This document shows positions 33,832-41,709 of a DNA stretch of 44,293 nucleotides, piece by piece (the stretch's first letter is position 1; the number at the start of each line of letters is the position of its first letter). The stretch comes from a virus. Under the pieces are notes generated by a model. The model made no database searches, was not told where the DNA came from, and saw nothing but the letters and a program-made list of their open reading frames with translations. Location of the stretch: the IMG/VR virus record IMGVR_UViG_3300033153_000547, positions 1 to 44,293 of that record. The stretch is one strand, 5' to 3'. The position numbers were made by a program, and so were the translations under genes.

Positions 33832-34153
33832 TATTAAATTTAATTACTTTGTTTTCTATTATATAATCTAAGTATGTGTCCACATCTGTTTGCTCAACAC
33901 CCAAGAACACACACATTTCATTTGGTTCATTAATATATTCAAGAAGAAAAAAGAATGCCTCGTCACCAACGTGAGACACTCCTGCTATAACTTGTGACCA
34001 CTCCCTCTTCTCGGGTAATGTCTTTACCTGACTCACAATTTGTGAAGCAATGTTAAAAGCGTGGTCCATTGGTATCTCTTTTATCTGATGGATAAACCAA
34101 TCATCCACATCATACGCAATATTTTCACCCCTTGTATATTTCTGTTGTACCAT
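33818..34153 (-). CDS. Small protein, unknown
   Basis: 111 residues, acidic and mixed helix and strand; FHIQ-type aromatic stretch near residue 20 and WSQVIAGVSHVGDEAFFFLLEYI in the middle. It overlaps both neighbours by short lengths (about 14 and 29 bases), typical of this operon. No motif or family is recognisable to me. Neighbours are nuclease, helicase and DnaA-like genes, so a DNA-metabolism role is conceivable. Confidence 0.6.
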   Translation of the reverse strand: MVQQKYTRGENIAYDVDDWFIHQIKEIPMDHAFNIASQIVSQVKTLPEKREWSQVIAGVSHVGDEAFFFLLEYINEPNEMCVFLGVEQTDVDTYLDYIIENKVIKFNNGKE

Positions 34154-34361
34154 AATGTTTTAGTTCTTTTAATCTATACTCTTGTAATTTAGACAGCTTT
34201 CCCCCCGGTCTTTTGACCTCGCTGAATATAACATCAGAGTTAGGGGGGATAGCAATTAGGTCGGGGATTCCATTCTTATTTGTCTTGATAAGCTTAATAA
34301 CATAATAGCCCTGCTCCTCAAGTTCCTTTATCCTTTTCGTCTGTATCTGCTGTTCCGTCAC
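34125..34361 (-). CDS. VRR-NUC domain nuclease
   Basis: 78 residues forming nearly only the VRR-NUC core. KNGIPDLIAI gives the Asp (Asp34), and IFSEVKRPGGKLSKLQ gives Glu48-Val-Lys50 and Gln60, the PD-(D/E)XK active-site layout of this family. In phages it commonly lies next to a SNF2-like helicase, as here, and probably acts with it on branched DNA. The start is GTG at 34361, 44 bases inside the helicase end; a TATCTTTG box ends five bases before it. No nearby ATG would keep the full domain. Confidence 0.8.
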   Translation of the reverse strand: MTEQQIQTKRIKELEEQGYYVIKLIKTNKNGIPDLIAIPPNSDVIFSEVKRPGGKLSKLQEYRLKELKHYGTTEIYKG

Positions 34362-35811
34362 CTACCAAAGATAATAAATCTCTTTTGAAGTGGCGAACCG
34401 TGTAGTCTTTCTTCTTTGATACTGCTTTGTATATCTCCTGTTCGATTCCACCTACAGAGAAGACCCAATAAACATCGCTCTTAAGCCTATCCTTTGTTGT
34501 CATTCGGTCTCTGCTCTGCCAATAACTTGTAGCACTAAAGTCTATGTTGTAGTATACTAAAGCATCAGCCTGCTTCAGGGATATACCTTCTCTCCCTGAC
34601 ACTATCTGAAGTGCAATAGATTTTTTACTCCTGTTAAAATCGTCAAGGTCAGTGGTCAAGTAGTCGGTCCCATATACGCCCATCAATACCTTGAGCTCAT
34701 GTTTAAACTTATAGAATATTCCTATCTTCTTTCCCTTAAAAGTATCTCTAATGTACTCTGCCTTACTGTCATCCAATGTCATAGTGTTACCGCTCTCAAA
34801 CTTTACCGTGCCTGAATATATCTGATGCAGTTTTGACATAAGCTTTACAGGTGTATCTGCAAGTATCACCTCATCCTTTCCTTCAACCACAAGATTTTGT
34901 TTAAGGTTCTTAGCAATACTATGAACAACGGGCTTCATATCTACAAGGAGTATGTGCTCTTTCGTTTCTACTTTAAAACCTGCCTCAGATTGCGTGTAAT
35001 TTATCGTGTAAGGGGACATCTCCTGAATGATGGTATCATACCCCTTCGAGTAATCTCTAATCGTCATAGAGTTAATTCTTTTTTCGGTGACTTTTACATA
35101 GTCATCACAGAACCTGTAGAAGTTCTTGTACTGACTGAATGGATTGGTTGGTATCCCATATACTTGGTGATACATCTGAGAGTATGACTCCGGAGTAGGT
35201 GTACCTGATAGTAGTATAACTTTACTATGGTTCTTTCGTATCAATTCTTTAACAGCCTTGGCCCTGTTGCTTGGCTTTGGGAATGCTCCCATCGAGTGTG
35301 ACTCATCACATATAATCACATCCCATTTCAAATCAGGAATCTTATGTATAGATTCGTAGTTGATTGTGAATAGAGCAAAGTTTGTAGGACACATCTTGGT
35401 GTAGTCATCACTGATAGAACCTATTGCCTTCTTCTTTGTGAGGAACAGTACGTTATCAACATTCAGTTGTTGACAAATCCCTAAACTCGTAAGCGTTTTT
35501 CCTGTCCTTACCTCCATCGCAAGATACAAGAACCCTCTCTGCTTCACTATCTCAGTTCCTTTAATTATGATTTCTTTTTGGTATTCTCTAAGTTCTATCA
35601 CGTCTTTCTTTTTGTAATATTCTAAACTGTTTTTTATTCTCTGCTTTATATCATCCGGGAAGTTGTGAACAGGAACGTCAACCATTACAGCGTGCTTCCC
35701 CTTCCCTTTCTTTATTTTTTTTGTGAGACATATAACTCTGTGTATGGTTTCACAATAGTCAAACATCATCTTGTTATTATATGCCGGTCTTCTCTTTACT
35801 ACATCCTTCAT
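34318..35811 (-). CDS. SNF2-like SF2 helicase/ATPase
   Basis: 497 residues with clear helicase motifs: Gln/Tyr motif near ELREYQKE (about 73-80), Walker A EVRTGKT (Lys105), Walker B DESH (169-172), motif III LSGTP (201-205), and a C-terminal helicase half with VSGREGISLKQADALVYYNIDFSA and QSRDRM (motifs V-VI). The order and spacing match SNF2-type phage ATPases. These remodel or branch-migrate DNA at forks and are usually paired with VRR-NUC nucleases in phages, as here. It is preceded by AGAAGG seven bases before ATG, one of the few visible ribosome sites. Confidence 0.88.
   Translation of the reverse strand: MKDVVKRRPAYNNKMMFDYCETIHRVICLTKKIKKGKGKHAVMVDVPVHNFPDDIKQRIKNSLEYYKKKDVIELREYQKEIIIKGTEIVKQRGFLYLAMEVRTGKTLTSLGICQQLNVDNVLFLTKKKAIGSISDDYTKMCPTNFALFTINYESIHKIPDLKWDVIICDESHSMGAFPKPSNRAKAVKELIRKNHSKVILLSGTPTPESYSQMYHQVYGIPTNPFSQYKNFYRFCDDYVKVTEKRINSMTIRDYSKGYDTIIQEMSPYTINYTQSEAGFKVETKEHILLVDMKPVVHSIAKNLKQNLVVEGKDEVILADTPVKLMSKLHQIYSGTVKFESGNTMTLDDSKAEYIRDTFKGKKIGIFYKFKHELKVLMGVYGTDYLTTDLDDFNRSKKSIALQIVSGREGISLKQADALVYYNIDFSATSYWQSRDRMTTKDRLKSDVYWVFSVGGIEQEIYKAVSKKKDYTVRHFKRDLLSLVGDGTADTDEKDKGT
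34366..34373 (-). promoter_or_regulatory. Possible internal promoter TATCTTTG before VRR-NUC gene
   Basis: On the minus strand, TATCTTTGGTAG runs into the GTG start at 34361. The layout repeats that of the GNAT promoter at 18854. It lies within helicase coding sequence, so the match may be chance. Confidence 0.35.
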
Positions 35812-35877
35812 ACCTTCTTGTATATTCTAAACTTATATCCAAAGAGATTTAGTTTAAATACTCTTTTCCACATATAG

Positions 35878-36342
35878 TTAATTGTTAAAGGTAAATCTAT
35901 AGTTCGTTTTTGTACTGTCTTCTATGTGACTCATTGTCATTATGTAAGAGCCATTCTCTTTTATCACATCCATAAACTCTTTGTACTCAACGCCTTCGAA
36001 GTATATCATACCGTCAAAACAAAAAGCCTCAACCGACCTCATCTCTCCTGAGGGCTGCTTGATTATGGCCCATTGAAATGTTTCTTGTTTCCATACGGCT
36101 TCTTTATTTTTTCCATACGGATAAACTGTGATGATAAATGTTTTGTCTATGAGGTCGTGCTCTAAAAAATAACTACACGATTTACTTTTCTTTTTACCTC
36201 TACCGAATTTACCAATGGAAGTTTGGTGTAGAAATATTTCACCCGTCTCCATTCCATTCTCGTCCACATAATCTCCTACCTCCCATTGAGAGTAGGCTGT
36301 CACCGATAGCATCACTGATGCAAATAAAAATAATTGTTTCAT
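35878..36342 (-). CDS. Small secreted protein, unknown function
   Basis: 154 residues. The N-terminus MKQLFLFASVMLSVTAYSQW is a classical Sec signal peptide: two-residue positive start, a hydrophobic core and probable cleavage before Gln19, a form common in Flavobacteria. The mature part is basic then beta-rich (FIITVYPYGKNKEAVWKQ, SYIMTMSHIEDSTKTNYRF) with two Cys (about 55 and 107) that could pair in the periplasm. It lies between primase-helicase and helicase genes but can have no direct part in DNA replication if secreted. A role at the envelope, such as blocking other phages, is possible. I know no family. Confidence 0.7.
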   Translation of the reverse strand: MKQLFLFASVMLSVTAYSQWEVGDYVDENGMETGEIFLHQTSIGKFGRGKKKSKSCSYFLEHDLIDKTFIITVYPYGKNKEAVWKQETFQWAIIKQPSGEMRSVEAFCFDGMIYFEGVEYKEFMDVIKENGSYIMTMSHIEDSTKTNYRFTFNN

Positions 36343-36352
36343 TGTATTTGAT

Positions 36353-38776
36353 TTATAGGTTTAAATTTCTCTGTGAGTTTATCTCATCAGGTCTTTTCAT
36401 TCTCATCCATTTACCTGTGGCATCACGCCCCTCCTGAGGGGATGCTCCGGTGTGGTATACAGCATAAGCCACAAGCCACTTGTTGAATTTTATTCTTGAG
36501 ATAGACATCTTTGCCCTTGGTGCATAGTCAGGATACTCTGAAATAAAATCAAGGTAACAGTCTGACATTGTAATCTTGTAGTCTACCGCAAGTCTATCGT
36601 TAGCCTGAGCACCGTTGATTAATCCACACCACTCAATAAAATCATGAGAGGTTTCTGCAGATAGTTGCCTGACTTTAAGGTTTACGAACTTGCTTTCTAT
36701 TAGTCCTGTGTTCAGGTATCCCTGCAAGCAAGACACCATATAGTTGTCAAACTCACACCACTCATCGTCGTTCCAATCTCCAAACATTAACTTACCAAAC
36801 TCATCGAAAGGTGTAAAGTTTTTGTTGTAGTGTTGGTGTAGTTCAAGTTCCCATTTGCGTCGTGCAAAACTATTACCCGCTCCCTTGATGGCATAGTTGG
36901 TAGTGATGGCAATCTTAGGTGACTTGCTGAATGGTATCTTGATTGCATCTTTGTTCTTCTTCTCTAAGGTCAGACCTTCAGTAACAACGCTAAACAATCT
37001 TTCAAACTCAAAGTGTTTTTTTACATCGTCGAAGACAAGAACCTGAGTGTCTGCACTCACAAGCTGATATGCAAATGAACGCTCGAATGCAAATGACTTT
37101 CCATCAATGGTCACCACCTTCTTCATCTTGGATAGTGCATTCATAAACAATCCTTTTCCGGTACCTCCTTCAGGGTTATCTGATATCACCTCGTCATTCA
37201 GAATGATTGCCGGACAGTAGGATAAGTTCTTATATCCGTGCATCATAAACCCAATGGTTGATTCCATTGAACTAACTCTGTCCTCTTCACTCTTGCATAT
37301 ATTTGATATGAACTTTTTAAAACTAAAGTCTTTGCTTACATTACAGGAGTTGAAGTTCCTATTTATAACGTGGTCCTTCCATACATAACCACCTAAGTCT
37401 AAGTAATCAAGTGTGGTTATATCATCCTTTGTAATCTTTACAGCACAGTTTAGGTAGTACAAGTACGATGCGTTCTTGGTATCCTCTATAAAGTATATAT
37501 CTATAGTTGATAGCAGTGTAAGAAACTCCTCCCTAAAGAATCTTGTTTGGTCAGCGAAGTAATTGTATATGCTGATGTCATCAAGTTCTATTAGGTAGTT
37601 CAAGATGAAGTCCTTGATACTCTTCTCATCGGTATGGTCGATGAGGTTGTTTGTAACCTTGACAAAGATATAATTCTTTCCACCTTCAGGACAATACTTA
37701 TAGAATCCATTGTCTTCCAAGAACTGCTTGAACAGGATGTGGGTAATCTTGATTACTCCCTTTTCGGTCTTGGACCAAAATTGTTTCTCTTGATTCTCTT
37801 CGTCTACTCTTGTGAGCACTGACTCAATAGTCTCAGAGTCAAGCTGAGAATCTGCTAACTGACTCCGGATTTCTTTTTTTGGCACACCTCTTCTAAGCTT
37901 TGCTTTGACTGAGTTCATTCGGTCCTCATCTTCGTAATACTTGGTACCAAAGTTTTGTGTATTGGCATACGCTGACTCAATGGTTCTGATTATCTCTCGC
38001 TCAGAGAAGTCTGAAGATATGTATCTATTGAGCACATACTTAGCGAGGGAGCGGTTGATTCCATAGTCGTTGAAAGCAGCTGCCAATACATAGCAGTTAT
38101 GGTTCCGTTGCCCTTCAACCATAGGATACTTTTTCTCCCACCACTTCTGAAGTATGTCAACTATTTTATTCTCATCAGTGATTGGTATTGTCAGTGCGTC
38201 TCTATACTTATGCTTCTCTTCGTAGGTCCTCTCGTCAATCCTGTCCCATATACTTGAGTTCTCATTGGTATATATCAGTGCATCGTAAGACTCGTAGCAC
38301 ACACGGGAAATATTCTTACAGGTTATATCAAAGTGAGCATTGTTAAAGTGATTCTTTAGTGCATTGAAATAGTTAACGTGGTTGTCCACATCCTGTGGTA
38401 TCTTCACCAATACTTTAAGCCCCTGACCTGATGGAGATATAAACACAGAGTATACATACTTGTCTCGTGTCATCTGCTCCTTGTCCTGAAGCATATCTTT
38501 TTTCTTTTCGTATCCATCGAAGTCCAAGCAAATCAATCCGCTATGCTCCTGAATAGAAGAGTCGTTTCTCTTTACAAACTTTCCTGAGAAACAAATAGCC
38601 GGTAACTCTTTCTTGAGTTCGTTCCTTTGTGCCTTTACTTTTTCTGCTCGTATTCTTTTTACAAGTTCCTTGTTCGCTCCCTCTTTTATCCTATCTAATA
38701 TTTCACTTACAGGTCTATGGAATGGAGTGTCCGTTTCTTTAATGTTTTTGAATATTGTTATTGTATAATCTGTCAT
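36353..38776 (-). CDS. Primase-helicase: BT4734/VirE-type N-terminus plus SF3 helicase
   Basis: 807 residues. The N-terminal section has ICLDFDGY (about 83) and VYSVFISPSGQGLKVLVKIP, the hallmark of the BT4734/VirE N-terminal domain, which is found in Bacteroidota elements and resembles the primase-polymerase fold (catalytic acidic pair DFD). A middle region has helical PriCT-like features with HNCYVLAAAFNDYGI. The C-terminal SF3/D5-type ATPase has Walker A PEGGTGKG (Lys541), Walker B VLVFDDV (Asp583-Asp584), and PKIAITTNYAI followed by an arginine-finger region SFARRKWE. It would make primers and unwind DNA at the origin, and host polymerase would extend. Leader is AC-rich (ACTAACACTAACAACA before ATG). 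Confidence 0.85.
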   Translation of the reverse strand: MTDYTITIFKNIKETDTPFHRPVSEILDRIKEGANKELVKRIRAEKVKAQRNELKKELPAICFSGKFVKRNDSSIQEHSGLICLDFDGYEKKKDMLQDKEQMTRDKYVYSVFISPSGQGLKVLVKIPQDVDNHVNYFNALKNHFNNAHFDITCKNISRVCYESYDALIYTNENSSIWDRIDERTYEEKHKYRDALTIPITDENKIVDILQKWWEKKYPMVEGQRNHNCYVLAAAFNDYGINRSLAKYVLNRYISSDFSEREIIRTIESAYANTQNFGTKYYEDEDRMNSVKAKLRRGVPKKEIRSQLADSQLDSETIESVLTRVDEENQEKQFWSKTEKGVIKITHILFKQFLEDNGFYKYCPEGGKNYIFVKVTNNLIDHTDEKSIKDFILNYLIELDDISIYNYFADQTRFFREEFLTLLSTIDIYFIEDTKNASYLYYLNCAVKITKDDITTLDYLDLGGYVWKDHVINRNFNSCNVSKDFSFKKFISNICKSEEDRVSSMESTIGFMMHGYKNLSYCPAIILNDEVISDNPEGGTGKGLFMNALSKMKKVVTIDGKSFAFERSFAYQLVSADTQVLVFDDVKKHFEFERLFSVVTEGLTLEKKNKDAIKIPFSKSPKIAITTNYAIKGAGNSFARRKWELELHQHYNKNFTPFDEFGKLMFGDWNDDEWCEFDNYMVSCLQGYLNTGLIESKFVNLKVRQLSAETSHDFIEWCGLINGAQANDRLAVDYKITMSDCYLDFISEYPDYAPRAKMSISRIKFNKWLVAYAVYHTGASPQEGRDATGKWMRMKRPDEINSQRNLNL

Positions 38777-38945
38777 TGTTGTTAGTGTTAGTGTTTACCT
38801 TATGTTGACTTTATGTTAAGTTTCTTTCTGATTATCAGGCAGTTGCTTCTTTTGTTAACTTTTATTCATAGTACAAGAATAAAAAAAAATAAATAAAGAA
38901 ACAATAGAGAGAATATATAAACCAAAACTTAACATTCTTGTTGTC
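38777..38945. other. AT-rich control region, possible origin, before primase-helicase
   Basis: No gene is seen in these 169 bases, between the terminator after the SSB-like gene and the primase-helicase start. It holds an A/T tract (38881-38897), an exact 11-bp inverted repeat ATGTTAAGTTT / AAACTTAACAT (38813-38823, 38925-38935), a palindrome CTGATTATCAG (38828-38838) and a candidate promoter. Such content fits an operator or replication origin next to its initiator gene. This is inference. Confidence 0.4.
38874..38904 (-). promoter_or_regulatory. Weak candidate promoter for primase-helicase operon
   Basis: On the minus strand, TTG (38904-38902), a 20-base spacer and TATTCTTG (38881-38874) approach the Bacteroidota pattern, with one mismatch in the -7 box. 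A strong terminator just upstream means a new promoter is needed here. Confidence 0.35.
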
Positions 38946-38973
38946 AAAAAAAAGAGTGTCTCGGAAGACACTC
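38946..38973 (-). terminator. Strong terminator after the recombination genes
   Basis: On the minus strand, GAGTGTCT-TCCG-AGACACTC is a perfect 8-bp stem with a UUCG-class loop, followed by eight T. It ends the transcript after the SSB-like gene. Confidence 0.9.
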
Positions 38974-38999
38974 CTCTCTTGAACTTTAAATCGACCAAT

Positions 39000-39296
39000 T
39001 TAAAACGGTAGGTCTTCCGCCGGCTTCTTCTCTGCCGGAGCCTTCTTGGTATCCATAACTGATTTGTCCGGCTCCCAAGTATCCAAGTCACAGTAGAAGT
39101 TTCCTCCTTTCGACTTCTTGATATTGATGTTGGCCCATCCTGATTTGTTTGTGTTGGCTTTCAACCAAGCAATAAAATCCTCTGCCTTTATACTTAACCT
39201 ACCTAAGACAAAGCCCTGCTCCCCGAGAGGTATGAGGTACTCGTTTTCTTTTCTTTGGAATGACATTCCATCTGCAAAAATTTTTTCTTCTGCCAT
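39000..39296 (-). CDS. Single-stranded DNA-binding protein-like (acidic EDLPF tail)
   Basis: 98 residues. The first 75 are beta-rich (YLIPLGEQGFVLGRLSI and WANINIKKSKGGNFYCDLDTW, with several aromatic residues), then a short Lys/Pro/Ala-rich linker, then AEDLPF at the very end. That acidic-Pro-Phe tip copies the bacterial SSB tail (DDDIPF) that recruits repair proteins. Its neighbours upstream are an annealing protein and an exonuclease, so it completes a recombination set. The core is shorter than the classical OB-fold SSB, so the family is not certain. Confidence 0.6.
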   Translation of the reverse strand: MAEEKIFADGMSFQRKENEYLIPLGEQGFVLGRLSIKAEDFIAWLKANTNKSGWANINIKKSKGGNFYCDLDTWEPDKSVMDTKKAPAEKKPAEDLPF

Positions 39297-39375
39297 TTTA
39301 TTTATTTTATTTTCCGATGATTAGAAAATAAACCCACACACAATACATCGGATACACCGTGCGTGAGTTGTAAAG

Positions 39376-40134
39376 TTATATCTCGTCCCTGACGTAGTAA
39401 TTCTTTATATCCACAGTTGCTTCTTCAGAAAAGAATTTATGGTGCACCTTTATTGCTTGGTGCATCTTGTCCTGTCCTCTCTGATAGAAGTCATCGTTAC
39501 CTGTGAACATTCCCATTCTACCTGTCTGCTTCTCAATGACTAAGAACATCATTGGTTTACCGAATAGTTCTCTATAGATGAATGCTTGACTATCGTAGTT
39601 GTACTTTCTTGCGTTCCATTTAAAGTCATCTATACTCGACGTAGTCTTTAGGTCTATCACATAGTCATTATGTATGACGTCTGCCTTTCCTTTCCACTTA
39701 GTCCATATAGATTCACCATTTAAAACTGCGTTACCGTAATCCATAACACTTGGCTCTTCGTATGTATTGCCTTTGTGATATATGAGTTCGAAGAAGTCAA
39801 GGTTGCCTTTCATTCTTGATACAAGATTCTCTATGTTATCTGCTTCTTTCTTTAGTAGCAACACCTCAAGGTTCATATCAAGACAGGCTTCTTTGTATCC
39901 CTTTGTGTTACGACTTGCGAAGTCTACGATGTGAGTTTCTTTTGCCTTCTCCGGTTCAAGAATCAGTTGATGAAAGTATCTACCCTCTGCAAAGTTCTTG
40001 TTGTCGGGACGTGATACCCCGAAGTCTTCGGGGTTCTTTAGCAGTGTTCCAATGTCTGAGTTGGATAGGTACTGCTTACCTACCCCTCCGTAATACTCTT
40101 GGTCATTACGGAGTAGTTCTATTACGTCGCTCAT
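39376..40134 (-). CDS. RecE-like PD-(D/E)XK exonuclease
   Basis: 252 residues. The conserved GRYFHQLILEP (about 51-61) gives the early His; KGKADVI (Asp152) and YVIDLKTTSS (Asp161, Lys163) give the PD-(D/E)XK core, and YDSQAFIY (about 180-187) the Gln/Tyr motif. This is the pattern of phage exonucleases of the RecE/exonuclease VIII-like group, which degrade one strand from DNA ends. It starts at a TAATG overlap with the annealing protein gene, the usual partner. Together they act in phage recombination and repair. Confidence 0.82.
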   Translation of the reverse strand: MSDVIELLRNDQEYYGGVGKQYLSNSDIGTLLKNPEDFGVSRPDNKNFAEGRYFHQLILEPEKAKETHIVDFASRNTKGYKEACLDMNLEVLLLKKEADNIENLVSRMKGNLDFFELIYHKGNTYEEPSVMDYGNAVLNGESIWTKWKGKADVIHNDYVIDLKTTSSIDDFKWNARKYNYDSQAFIYRELFGKPMMFLVIEKQTGRMGMFTGNDDFYQRGQDKMHQAIKVHHKFFSEEATVDIKNYYVRDEI

Positions 40135-40754
40135 TATCCTGTAATCTTTTTGATTTCCTTCAGTTGAGCCTGAGTCAGGGTATACTTTGCCTCTATGTTC
40201 GCAACAAGTTGATTGTAACCCATCTGCTTGTTAGCTGTAACATACATCACAAAGTCTTCCCATTTACCTTTAGGTATTCCCGGTAACTTAGGTGACTTGT
40301 TCTCAGGTTTTTTCTTTGGGATTTCTTTTGTTTCAGATGAGTTAATGTCTGATAAATCCTCTGCGTTCTTCCACCATAAACTGATTCCAAGTCCGTGCAT
40401 TGCAATAGCCTTTGCAGTTGCTCTTTGAATGGTCTTGTTCACATCGAACGAAGACATCTTGTCTACGGATATAGATTTATTACGGTAGTCCATTACAGGT
40501 AGCATATCAATGTGCTCTTCCCCTTCTACAGTAACACCCACCTTGACGTAGGCTGTATGCCCATCGGTAAAAAAGTTAAGTCCTGTGTGGTCGTGCTCAT
40601 ATATAGTACGAGTTGCATTCGGATATGTTTTTTTTATTATACCCCAAGCTACTGCCCACGATAGATAATCCATTCCTCCTTTCTTTTCAACGTAATTAGT
40701 AACGTCGATTGCTGACAGTGTTTCGAACACTGATTTCTTTTTAGCGTTTGCCAT
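40134..40754 (-). CDS. DUF1071/Sak3-type single-strand annealing protein
   Basis: 206 residues. The opening KKSVFETLSAIDVTNYVEKKGGMDYLSWAVAWGIIKKTYPNA is the DUF1071 signature (YLSWA-W), and the central DYRNKSISVDKMSSFDVNKTIQRATAKAIAMHGLGISLW fits its conserved part, including the phrase RATAKAIAMHGLG. Members are single-strand annealing proteins that pair with phage exonucleases. After residue 130 a Lys/Pro-rich linker leads to a small C-terminal helical domain. The gene is coupled to the exonuclease by a one-base stop-start overlap. Confidence 0.82.
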   Translation of the reverse strand: MANAKKKSVFETLSAIDVTNYVEKKGGMDYLSWAVAWGIIKKTYPNATRTIYEHDHTGLNFFTDGHTAYVKVGVTVEGEEHIDMLPVMDYRNKSISVDKMSSFDVNKTIQRATAKAIAMHGLGISLWWKNAEDLSDINSSETKEIPKKKPENKSPKLPGIPKGKWEDFVMYVTANKQMGYNQLVANIEAKYTLTQAQLKEIKKITG

Positions 40755-40759
40755 AATTA

Positions 40760-41164
40760 TTATTTTATTTTATTTAATTTTTTACTTATTTCTGCGTACT
40801 GATTCAGGAGGTTTTCCCTTGATGTCTTGTAACTTTGAACTTGCTTTGGATTCTTCTTCCCGTTCATCTCGTTACGAATCATCTTTTCAATCTTTGAAAG
40901 TTTACGTCTATAGTTAGACAAAGATAAGACATAACATCCATACCTCCAACCTTTTTCTATAAAAACTTTCTCTTGTTCTTCATTTAACTTTTGGTAGTAG
41001 TCTCCTCCCTGACCTGTATTGTAAAGTTCAATCTCGTTAGTGAGCCTGTCCTTTACAATCCGGCACCCGTAAACTATTCTCGCTTCATACCCGGTTGAGT
41101 CTAATGTTGTAGCAAATTGGTCTGCCAATGCTTCGGTCCATACGTCCTGAATATTTCTACTCAT
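40760..41164 (-). CDS. Unknown protein of early operon
   Basis: 134 residues, basic, helical in the C-terminal half (LSLSNYRRKLSKIEKMIRNEM, then a Lys/Asn-rich coiled tail). The N-terminal part has VWTEALADQFATTLDSTGYEARIVYGCRIVKDR. It overlaps the DnaA-like gene by ATGA and leads to the annealing protein gene with a five-base gap. A TATCTTTG match (minus, 40919-40926) occurs in it but is probably coding. I do not recognise a family. Confidence 0.65.
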   Translation of the reverse strand: MSRNIQDVWTEALADQFATTLDSTGYEARIVYGCRIVKDRLTNEIELYNTGQGGDYYQKLNEEQEKVFIEKGWRYGCYVLSLSNYRRKLSKIEKMIRNEMNGKKNPKQVQSYKTSRENLLNQYAEISKKLNKIK

Positions 41165-41451
41165 TTCAGCTTCTCTATTAGGTCGACATAGTCTTGGTCA
41201 CTTTCAATCTTCTTGGTCACCTGATTGATTCCGTAATGAATCGTAGAGTGAGGTGGCTCATATCCATTACGAGCCATATAGTCTTTGATGTATGTGATTC
41301 GCATGGGTCTTTGATAACACAGGTAGTAGATGAGTTGACGTGCGTCAACTACTTTTCTTTTCTTCGTGTTGGTGAAGATGTCTTCCCTCGGTACGTTAAG
41401 TTTCTTTGATACCGTGTTGACAAGGTTATTAAATACTTTTTCTTTTATCAT
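41161..41451 (-). CDS. DnaA domain IV-like DNA-binding protein
   Basis: 96 residues forming one DnaA domain IV-like unit. VVDARQLIYYLCYQ (about 34-47) fits the first helices, ITYIKDYMA the helix-turn-helix, and PPHSTIHYGINQVTKKIE (about 67-84) the recognition helix, where PHSTIHYG replaces DnaA's DHTTVLHA. The basic leader TNTKKRK may aid DNA contact. No AAA+ domain is present. It may bind an origin or an operator, or compete with host DnaA. It lies in the early operon, coupled by ATGA overlaps on both sides. A second, longer DnaA domain IV-like protein is encoded at 33307-33831. Confidence 0.75.
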   Translation of the reverse strand: MIKEKVFNNLVNTVSKKLNVPREDIFTNTKKRKVVDARQLIYYLCYQRPMRITYIKDYMARNGYEPPHSTIHYGINQVTKKIESDQDYVDLIEKLK

Positions 41452-41609
41452 TTGACTTTATTTTGTGGCACCTTCTTAGGTCCCTGATTATTTTTTCTTT
41501 CTATCCATCTTGAGTACATCTTACTTGCCACTGCTAATCTTTGTGGCCTGAACCTGTAGTCATTCTTTAGCAATGCCATTGCTATCCTTATGAATCTATC
41601 TCTATCCAT
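41448..41609 (-). CDS. Small basic protein, unknown
   Basis: A 53-residue frame between two recognised genes: ATG at 41609, TGA at 41450-41448 overlapping the next ATG. Sequence is basic with MALLKNDYRFRPQRLAVASK and a Lys-rich end. Overlaps at both ends (8 and 4 bases) fit the operon style and make a real gene likely. It could bind nucleic acid; no family is known to me. Confidence 0.6.
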   Translation of the reverse strand: MDRDRFIRIAMALLKNDYRFRPQRLAVASKMYSRWIERKNNQGPKKVPQNKVK

Positions 41610-41709
41610 TGCCTTGAGATTTAGCCTGACAAATTCTTATGTACAATCCATAGTCAAAGTTATCCCAATGCTCTATCCAATCTGCGATGTTGGTGTAGTT
41701 CTTTTTCAT
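41602..41709 (-). CDS. Very small protein, unknown
   Basis: A 35-residue frame, ATG at 41709 overlapping the previous stop as ATGA and its TAG overlapping the next start. It is aromatic-rich (ADWIEHWDNFDYGLYIRI). The precise coupling on both sides supports it, though it is too short to prove. Confidence 0.5.
   Translation of the reverse strand: MKKNYTNIADWIEHWDNFDYGLYIRICQAKSQGNG

Noticed and set aside
38380-38395. DnaA-box-like sequence TTGTCCACA, and others such as TTTTCCACA near 35864
   Set aside because: Isolated, mostly in coding sequence, with no clustering; not enough to call an origin.
39816-40286. Plus-strand frame of 156 codons over the exonuclease and annealing genes
   Set aside because: Antisense to two genes with clear family motifs; no leader or family likeness.
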